In this document: piece by piece, positions 56,939-64,000 of the stretch
Layout: each line of letters opens with the position of its first letter
Position numbering within the stretch: the first letter of the stretch is position 1
NCBI RefSeq assembly: GCF_021462225.1
Contig: NC_061798.1
Coordinates: 24,529,320-24,593,319 of the forward strand
Length of the DNA stretch: 64,000 bases
Origin: Girardinichthys multiradiatus
Lineage: Eukaryota > Chordata > Actinopteri > Cyprinodontiformes > Goodeidae
Direction: 5' to 3'
Translations under genes and position numbers: made by a program
Notes under the pieces: generated by a model
What the model was told of the DNA's origin: nothing
Database searches by the model: none
What the model saw: only the letters and a program-made list of their open reading frames with translations

Positions 56939-59596
56939 AGACATGCAATATTAAAATGTTGCATGTACTTTATATGAAAGTATAGAAACAGTTATTTCTG
57001 TAAAATAAAAATCTTCCGATTTAAGCATAAAATTCACAGTACATTTTGTCAGTGAGTTGCATTTGTATTGTTATTGTGCCCGACCCAATTCAAACTTCAC
57101 TAATTATGTTGAGGATACTTTCTTTCTTTTAGACACCAACTGTTCAAGTTTCTGGAAAGTCATTCCTTGCTCAACAATGGGTTATCTGAGTTGTAGTGTT
57201 TCTACAAGGTTCTTATATCACTTCATGTAAAACATTCATAGTAAAAATTGTTTCTACAAAAAACTAGCTTGCTTTTGCTCTATTTTGATTTGCCTTGCTG
57301 ATGATCCAGCTCATAATATGGCTTCTTTGCAGTTCCCAGTAATATGTGGACAATACGTGATAGAGTTGTCCTGTTTCATAAAATACACACTTTGAACATA
57401 ATTATTACTCATGGCCTGTGTTTCTAGTCTGTAAGCTTTTTTCCGTCAAAATCAGTATAATGGATACACTAACACTTAGATTCTTCGAATCTTATTTTGT
57501 TTTATTCAAACCCAAGTTTCAAAATACTTTGAAATTAAACATTTTGCAGTAGATTCCATTTGATAGGTTTGCCTCTTTTGTAAGACGCATTGTTTTTATA
57601 CTAAATTAGAAAATCTAGAGAGACTGTATTTTTCATATTCTTCAAATTTACCATCCAAAACTGACAATAAATCATTTATTTTAAATACTTAGTAAAGTAC
57701 CAAATTTTAATAAACTGAATTGAATTCAATCATTCTGTGTAAAAAACATCAATTCATGTTTGTATTGTGAGTGTGCCAGTTGTTTTCAGAGCTGTATGCA
57801 ATCTCAGCCTATAACTGATGCAGAAACTAAGTCATTGTGTAACATTATTTAGAATTTTACCCAATGTGAAAACATGGCTTTTCAGAATATTTGTACACGA
57901 TACATATTTCTTTTTTATGTCAGGATCATCTGACTAGCTGGGATTAATAATATGCTCTATGAGCTCTCCCAACTGGTCAAGTAATCAATGGTTGAATTAA
58001 TCATGAAGTAGGTCAGGCTCAGTTAAAGCATTAGATACATATGTGAGGGAAAATTTAAAGGTGCAGATAGAGCATATGCATAGGTGTAGCATGAGATTTT
58101 TGAGGTCATAATTCAGTACTTTTTCGCATGTTCTATAAAACAAAATGTGGCGGCCTAGCATAGCTGAAGAATGAATTGTGTATTCTACAGAGAGAAAAGC
58201 ACAGTAAGGAGACACTGGAGCATTATTTACCAAAAAGTATGAATCTTCCTACACTATGCAAACACAAAATAGTGAAATAGAAATATTACTGATTATCTTC
58301 CTCAAAAAAGCAAACAACAAACAAATTAAAAACAAACATTTGTACATTCTAAATAAATAGACCAACTTTCTAATTTAATTTTGAACAACATTCTTTACTA
58401 AAGAATCAGCTTGTCCAGTACAAAGACTAGCTGCCAAAATTGATAGCTTTTTTGTTTAATGAGAAAAGTAAGGATTATTAGCTCAACATATCTTGCTTTT
58501 TTCCAAGCTGCTGGTTATTTATTTTTTATATTTTATTTTATTAAGGTTATCCTCACAATGTTAATGTTACCATTCCATAAGTCATTTAAAAGAAAAAAAG
58601 AAAAGAAAAACCTCTGATGCTCTATCCCATGGTCTGATATGATTGGAATATTAATTTTTAATCCAATTTTGCATCTATTAATGAGAATTGCATATCTTAA
58701 TTTGGGACAGAAAAATAGAAAATTATGTCCATTTGTTTATATCCTTTTCAAACCATTTGAAGTGTTTTACAATTGCAAAGCTGAGAGAACAGACAAATGA
58801 TGTTGACAAGGAGGCAGGCTAAGTGGAAGACAGAAAGGAATTGTACTCTCTGCTGTTAAATGAAAAATATCAAGCGATATTCAGCCAATGACTGTAATTT
58901 AGCCAAAGCTTTTCAGGAGTACTTGACAAGGTGTATTAAACAAGGCAACAGCTATTTTGGAAAGCAAAAAAAAAAAAATACAAAATGACAACATCCATTT
59001 GGCAGCAGTGCTTGGACAGAATTGCCTGCTCCACTTTAGTAACTGGTGGAATTTCAATAATTAAGAATATTATCTCAGTGTTTCTGTTGCTATCTTTAAT
59101 CACAACATACAATGCACAAGGGCCAAAGACTGCAAGACAAAAAAGGATGCAACAAAAACAAGCAACTGAAAGTAGCAAATTCCCACAAAGTTATACATTT
59201 CAAGTGTATATTTCTTCATCATTTGAATATTATATAAAATCAAGAGAAAATATTTTCATCACAAGAAAAATAAAAAAATCATAAATATGGGAAAAGATTA
59301 CTGACAGCTGTCCAACAGTCTTTAACTGACAATGCACTATGTGGGTAAAACACAAAAGATCATTGCTTAAAATGCATGCTTAAGCTGTTGAGGGTTGTAT
59401 TCAAGCATATTGATGGAAAGTTGATTGGAACTAAAATTTATAGCAGAAAAGGGTGCACAATTAAACATTGGACAGCCTTGAATTGGATTTGAAGCTAAGC
59501 TCAATTACAAATTTGGGTGAGATTCACAAGATATGGAGTGTTACTGCTAGATAAATGACAGACCCCATATCTTTTTTTGAAATGCAATTTGGTGTT
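56939..59596. other. Noncoding AT-rich region
   Basis: No exon or element recognised. The frames at 57997-58233 and 58936-59284 have no domain or support. Confidence 0.4.
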
Positions 59597-59641
59597 TGAA
59601 ATACTATATATCAGCCTATATATATATATATAAATATATTC

Positions 59642-59976
59642 TCAGTCAGTCATTTTCTACCACTTATTCCATAGTGGGTCGCGGGGGAGCTGGTGCCTAT
59701 CTCCAGCAGTCTATGGGCAGGAGGCGGGGTGCACTGTGGACAAGTTGCCAGTCCATCGCAGGCAACACACAAACAACCAAGCACACACTCATACACCTAA
59801 GGGCAATTTAGAGTGACCAATGAACCTAACAGGCATGTCTTTGGACTGTGGGAGGAAGCCAGAGTACCCAGTGAGAACCCACACATGCACGGGGAGAACA
59901 TGCAAACCGGGAATTGAACCCAGGACCTTCTTGCTGCAAGGCAACAGTGCTACCAACTGCACCACCATGGAGCCCC
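59642..59976 (-). mobile_element. tRNA-derived SINE copy beside (TA)n
   Basis: Same family and orientation as 49011-49364: tail TCAGTCAGTCATTTTC at the left, B-box (plus GGGAATTGAACCCAGG) and A-box (plus GCTACCAACTGCACCACC) at the right, with a short internal deletion near 59908. The right flank (CATCTGTGAAAGCTTTATC) is the same Tc1-derived sequence that flanks the copy at 49 kb. Confidence 0.8.
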
Positions 59977-60019
59977 CATCTGTGAAAGCTTTATCAAAAA
60001 TGCAGCCCTATAAAAGCCC

Positions 60020-60021
60020 TA

Positions 60022-60053
<32 letters not shown>

Positions 60054-60075
60054 GATATGTATATATAAATAAATA
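60020..60075. repeat. (TA)n microsatellite
   Basis: About 15 TA units followed by imperfect TATG/AAAT units. Confidence 0.9.
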
Positions 60076-60938
60076 ATGAATACATATAAATTATGGGTTT
60101 TACAAGTTTTTAATTTGATTACTGCAAATTATTAACTTTTCAATTAAATTCTAGTTCATAGAGATGGACCAGTATGTCTAAAACAAGCTTCAACCCTCAA
60201 TTGAGCAATGCTAATCAGAGGTCAGAAATGTCTAACCAACTGAACTAAAAATTGTGTTCCAATACAGATTCCTTCGGGAAAAATAAAAAGGTTACTTTGT
60301 CAGCCAACTTCTGCCTAGAGACAGGTTCGAAAAAGATAGAAGAAATATGTACACTCGTTTGACATGCAGACAGCAAGTCTAAAAGACTAGGCTGGACAGA
60401 ATAGATGTGGGCAGGTTCACTGATTCTGATGCCAGATGTAGTCTGAACCTTCTCTGTGTCTATCCTTTCTCCACTAGACCTTACATGGCAGTTCTCCTCT
60501 CAGGGGTGTTCTAAGAAGACAGGAGGGGAGGCAGGAAGAGAATAGAGGAGTAATGGGGAGATGAGGGGGGGCACAATGGCAGGTACTAGGGGATTGTTCC
60601 AATGCCCTTGAGGTGAGGGAAATACCAGAAAAGAAAGCAAGGAAGCAGTTAAGGAGAAGGTCTTAGATAAGAAACATTGGAGAGTGAAAAAGGCACTCTT
60701 TTTCTTGCAATTTATGTTTGTATGCATAAATATGTATAAGTATTTGAATAGGGGGATTTTCAAAATCATAGAGATTTGCTGTGAATGCAGCAAAAATCAA
60801 AGCATCTTACAAACTTGTTTGAGTATACAATATATATTTTATGTTATTTTTCTGCTCAATGTCTGTGAGTGAGAGCTTGTAAAAGACTAAAAGACACCCT
60901 TTTATCAAAATTTTGACAGGTGAACTTGTAAACTTAAG
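60076..60938. other. Noncoding region
   Basis: No supported gene. The purine-rich plus strand at 60510-60690 makes the minus frame 60500-60793 look open; it has no domain. Confidence 0.4.
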
Positions 60939-61051
60939 GTGGGTCATGCGATCATGTGGGTGGGGAAGTCATTGGGTCAACGGGGTGTAACCGAGGGTGT
61001 AACCGTGCATGCTGATGGGATGTCATCATTAGGGGCGATATCTTATTTGAG

Positions 61052-61298
61052 CCAATTAAAATACAGGGGTGTGTTTAAGGGTGTTATGGGGAAGGCATTA
61101 AATGAACCAATTAAAACACAGAGGTGTGTATGATATAAATAGAACAAGACAAATATGGTATTATCAGAAACTGTATGGCATCAGCACCAATTAAAATGGA
61201 GCGGCATGTTTGTAAGGCTCGTTAAACCTTGAATAACCCAATGAAAACAATGTGGCGTGCTTTAATGGGCCATTGGTTTTAAATACTGGCATAAAACT
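61052..61298 (+). promoter_or_regulatory. Promoter-like region with four repeated CCAAT modules
   Basis: CCAATTAAAATACAGGGGTGTG (from 61052) recurs with changes at 61107, 61187 and 61238 (CCAATGAAAACAATGTGG), and a partial inverted CCATTGG lies at 61270. A TTTAAATACTGGCATAAAAC stretch (61277-61296) follows, suitable as a TATA-type box about 15-30 bases before the first ATG at 61310. The strand and spacing suggest control of the gene downstream. Confidence 0.5.
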
Positions 61299-61309
61299 CT
61301 GCACTTTAC

Positions 61310-62285
61310 ATGCAGCATTCGTTGGAAAAGAACATCCGTTCAGCAATGGTTAGAGTTAGGAGAGTTAATCGTCAAGCTGAGGAGAAACGCAACGCGTGCC
61401 AAGATGATGAACAAGGAACTGCGTCATCTATATCATCTACTACCTCATCTGAGATACTTATCAGAATTCCCATAATAACATACTCTACCGATGATGATGA
61501 TCCAACTTCACCAACAACAATGGATGAAAATCAGACCTCGGGTCAGCAAAGAGGTATGTCAGTTCTGTGCGAAACCCCAGTGACAGTCTACCAGCATTCA
61601 TCCCGTGAATTGGATGCTCCTAAGAAATCAACATACTACCTTTGCAAGGTACAAAGACCCCTGTTGGACACTCTGCAGGAAGAGTGGCCTTTGGAGCCAT
61701 ATGGCCTGAGTGGTAGCTGGGGGTATATTTTCATGTATGAAGCTCTGCCTGTATCAATTGGATCAAGACGAGGTATTTAATGGATCATTGGCTCTGTGTA
61801 CTCTCACCCACAATGACTGGGCTGTGTTAAGGCTTGCAATCCCGCACCCTAATGATAGCCCTGAATCAGTCTCAAGGCAGGAGAGGGAGGATGAAGAAGA
61901 AAATGAACTGTCTCCTCGACCTGCAAAACGGGCGAGAATGTTTCATATTTCATCCGATGTTGAAATAGCTGAGAGAGAACCTCTCTTTAGTGTAGTGTGG
62001 GGGTCACAAATCACAGCAAATGGTCACTGGTCTTTTCGGGCAAGCAGACGCAAGAACAACCGGATGAACCCCTCAGAACTGTTTGTGCTGGAGGCGTTCA
62101 ATCAGGACTGTGGCATATTCAGGACAATGCTGGCTCTACCGTTTGAAGCTTGGGCAGAGAAGATGATTGAAATTGGACACTGTCTTTCCAACCTTTTCCA
62201 CAACTCATGCTGTTGGATTGATGTCATGTCAGTGAAAAAAACGCTGACGTTCCCTGTTTTACGTCTAAACCACACCCTCTTCTGA
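61310..62285 (+). pseudogene. Unrecognised acidic, nuclear-type protein gene with one frameshift
   Basis: I do not recognise this protein. The first frame (61310-61780; alternative ATG at 61346 giving MVRVRRVNRQ) has a basic start, then a Ser/Thr-rich stretch and a DDDDP acidic patch, likely disordered, followed by a folded-looking segment. The second frame (61710-62285) overlaps it by 71 bases in the +1 phase and carries REREDEEENELSPRPAKRAR, an acidic run beside a basic nuclear-signal-like cluster, then a compact part with VVWGSQITANGHWSFRAS and several cysteines near the end. Together they look like one gene of about 320 codons broken near 61745-61770. Context (repeated CCAAT promoter before, integrase after) suggests a viral or large-transposon protein, perhaps regulatory. 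Confidence 0.5.
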
Positions 62286-62302
62286 GGACCTGCCCCCTTC
62301 CT

Positions 62303-62314
62303 ATGATATATATT
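62303..62314 (+). promoter_or_regulatory. TATA-like box between the two unknown genes
   Basis: ATGATATATATT in otherwise mixed sequence just after the stop of the preceding gene, about 250 bases before the next ATG. Consistent with separate transcription, but only suggestive. Confidence 0.3.
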
Positions 62315-62559
62315 TGGGAGGGGGATAACAGCAAGCTCACAGACACCGAATCCTGAGAAAGAGTGAGGCGTATGATAAAACACCATACAGGGGTCTCTAC
62401 AACCACCAAGCAGAGATCCACTTCTCTCCTGAGCACGATGCTTCAACATTGGACCGTATCATCCGCCGTGTCATCCGCCTTCCCTGGACCTCTTCTCACC
62501 ATCCACCTCAACGTCCTCGTTCTCTGAGACCCACTTCAGTCCTGCATCACCTACAGGAT

Positions 62560-62785
62560 ACAACATGAAAATGTATCAACTGCCTTCTCCAGACCTCTAC
62601 TCACCATCGTTGCTATTCATGACTGAGTCTGTAGATGCAAATATCCAGCCTGAAGACAAGAAGGTGGTTGTTACAACATGAAAATATATCAACCGCCTTC
62701 TCCACACCTCTACTCACCATCGCCACTATTCATGGCTGAGTCTGTAGACGCAAATATCCAGCCTGAAGACAAGAAGGTGGTCGTG
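62560..62785 (+). repeat. Exact-length 113-bp tandem duplication
   Basis: Two units (62560-62672 and 62673-62785) with no indels and roughly ten substitutions. Each begins at ACAACATGAAAAT and so carries its own ATG (62565 and 62678). Because 113 is not a multiple of three, the first unit's frame stops right after the junction and only the second leads into the long frame. Confidence 0.92.
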
Positions 62786-63320
62786 GAAGACGAGGTAACT
62801 ACCAGCTACTCACCCTCTCCCGAAGCCCCTACACAAACCCTGGACCCGATGCAGGCCCCTCAGGGTTCAGCGGAGGATGAGAGTAACCAGGGGGACGAAT
62901 TTGACGGTTGGTTCTCAACCGCCCTTATCAAAACGGTGAAAACCACTTCATTTATTCAACATAACCTGTTTGAACTATCTCAGAGAAACCTGTTACGGGT
63001 GAATAACAAACTACCTGAGCCAGCGTCAGCACCAATACCTGGAGGTATTGGGGGAGGATTATTACCAAGTCAACTTTCAACGCATCGTGCGACGACTCGT
63101 AAACCCCAAACTCGTTCCTGCTATTCAGGATCTTCTGATACTTCGACGCATACAAGCAGATGACTTCAGAGTGAAAATGTTTGCAGATGCGGTTTTATAT
63201 GAACTGATATCGGTACAAGGCATCCACAGTGCAATAGCGGGAATGTATGATGGTATGGCCGAAGAAAAATACCTCAAACAACTTAACTCTATTTCAGAGT
63301 GCTACGGACTGACAAACTGA
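62678..63320 (+). pseudogene. Unrecognised protein gene with one frameshift at a G run
   Basis: The first frame (62678-63163) starts MKIYQPPSPHLYSPSP, is proline/serine- and acid-rich, then becomes helical with WFSTALIKTVKTTSF and HNLFELSQRNLLRVNN. At 63049-63054 (GGGGGA) the sensible reading moves to the +1 frame (to 63320), which continues the helical character (YYQVNFQRIVRRLVNP, LRRIQADDFRVKMFAD) and ends SECYGLTN. I infer one gene of about 210 codons with a one-base change in the G run. No homologue recognised; a small structural or scaffold protein of a virus-like element is conceivable but not shown. Confidence 0.5.
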
Positions 63321-63370
63321 TCCCACATATTTGATGACTTGTATCATTGTTAGTATTCCAGTACTTTAAT

Positions 63371-63590
63371 TAATCTGCATTATCTGATTTTTCTTCATTT
63401 TTTTTTACTATTAAATACAATTAAAGAGGGGAAAAGAATAACGTTTCCCAAAAGTGTTGTTTAAAAGCTTTCAGTGTTTGAATTAATCTGTATTATCTGA
63501 TTGAGTTTTTTTCATTTTTCTTTTTACTATTAAATACAAATAAAGAGGTAAAATAATAGCTTTTCCCAAAAGTGTTTGAATTACTCATTA
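63371..63590. repeat. Imperfect tandem duplication of 113-118 bp with polyadenylation signals
   Basis: TAATCTGCATTATCTGATT...TTTCCCAAAAGTGTT (from 63371) repeats from 63484 with small indels. Each unit has an A/T-rich tail with ATTAAA/AATAAA-type signals (about 63409, 63425, 63539). Lies between the preceding gene's stop and the integrase. Confidence 0.85.
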
Positions 63591-63713
63591 TATGAATACA
63601 TTTATCTTGTTTACATGAAAAATTTAAATAAAAATAAAAAAAAAGGATAAATCTACCCTCCGGTGTATTTTTTTTTTTTCATTTTAACAAGTAATCATCA
63701 GAGTGGTACATCA

Positions 63714-64000
63714 GAGAGACACGGTATTGAACATTTCGCGACAGCAAGTGAAGCAAAAGCTTCTGTGGTCGAGAGATTTAACCACACAATAAAAACAAGG
63801 ATGTGGAGATATTTTACAGCTAACAACACCCGGCGATACGTTGATGTCCTGCAAAACTTAGCTAGAAGCTACAAACACAGCTACCACTCCAGCTTTAAAA
63901 TGAGCCCTATGGAAGTGACCTCAGACAATGCCTTTCAAGTGTTTCAGAATCTGTATGATGTCAAGTCCAACAGATATTGCAAGGACTCAGTGACAACGTT
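63714..64000 (+). pseudogene. Retroviral-type integrase fragment, Maverick/Polinton-like; runs off the window
   Basis: A plus-strand frame open to the window end: RHGIEHFATASEAKASVVER (the E is the third acid of the DDE core), then a helix and MWRYFTANNTRRYVDVLQNL, YHSSFKMSPMEV and DNAFQVFQNLYD. The MWRYFTxxxTRRYxDVL signature is one I associate with integrases of Maverick/Polinton elements and adintoviruses, not with LTR retroviruses. The upstream two acids and the zinc domain are missing: the preceding sequence is A/T-rich tandem repeat. Either the gene is 5'-truncated or another exon or element part lies elsewhere; the 3' part is beyond 64000. Confidence 0.55.

Noticed and set aside
1..64000. 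CRISPR arrays, operons, bacterial promoters
   Set aside because: Sequence is vertebrate-type; no regularly spaced repeats or prokaryotic gene layout.

Overview
The window looks like a gene-poor, repeat-rich stretch of a ray-finned fish chromosome. I recognise no host exon and no cellular RNA gene. The fish assignment rests on the repeat mix: several Tc1-like transposons, gamma-type endogenous retroviruses (ERVs), Ty3/Gypsy elements, jockey/L2-like and RTE-like LINEs, a tRNA-derived SINE with a TCAGTCAGTCATTTTC tail, a piggyBac relic and a hAT-like MITE. The remainder is AT-rich DNA with microsatellites.

Layout. 1-1122: LTR-like block. 1673-3282: full-length Tc1 element with an uninterrupted transposase. 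3795-5536: rearranged retroviral pol material holding an open 510-codon frame whose active-site residues are replaced. 5726-10283: minus-strand composite in which a Gypsy 5' half (LTR, gag, protease) runs in frame into an ERV gag/pol remnant that ends in a polypurine tract and an LTR carrying a truncated SINE. 12040-14930: minus-strand LINE split by a 1.67-kb GC-rich retroposed insert. 15017-18250: 3' half of a minus-strand gamma-like ERV (integrase, env, LTR). 18260-18916: MITE. 19162-22121: two Tc1 elements almost touching. 22538-28705: two 1.7-kb copies of one LTR-like repeat in inverted orientation. 28706-33008: LTR remnant, LINE endonuclease remnant, SINE head and piggyBac pseudogene with an intron. 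33009-44800: mostly noncoding, with Tc1 fossils and a solo LTR. 44826-48023: nearly intact RTE-type LINE between perfect 14-bp target duplications. 48830-49620: Tc1 fossil holding a SINE. 51900-54100: 5' end of a plus-strand ERV with a tRNA-Ser-type primer site. 54100-60900: mostly noncoding plus another SINE. 60900-64000: a different kind of locus.

The last 3 kb is the best candidate for something unusual. Repeated CCAAT modules and a TATA-like box precede two unrecognised protein genes, each broken by what looks like a single frameshift. One follows an exact 113-bp tandem duplication that duplicates its start region. Beyond them, a retroviral-type integrase of the kind found in Maverick/Polinton (adintovirus-like) elements runs off the window edge. 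I read this as the end of an integrated large DNA transposon or virus-like element, not a host gene. No host pathway can be inferred. The sequences are linked by insertion history (nesting, template switching, retroposition), not by shared function.
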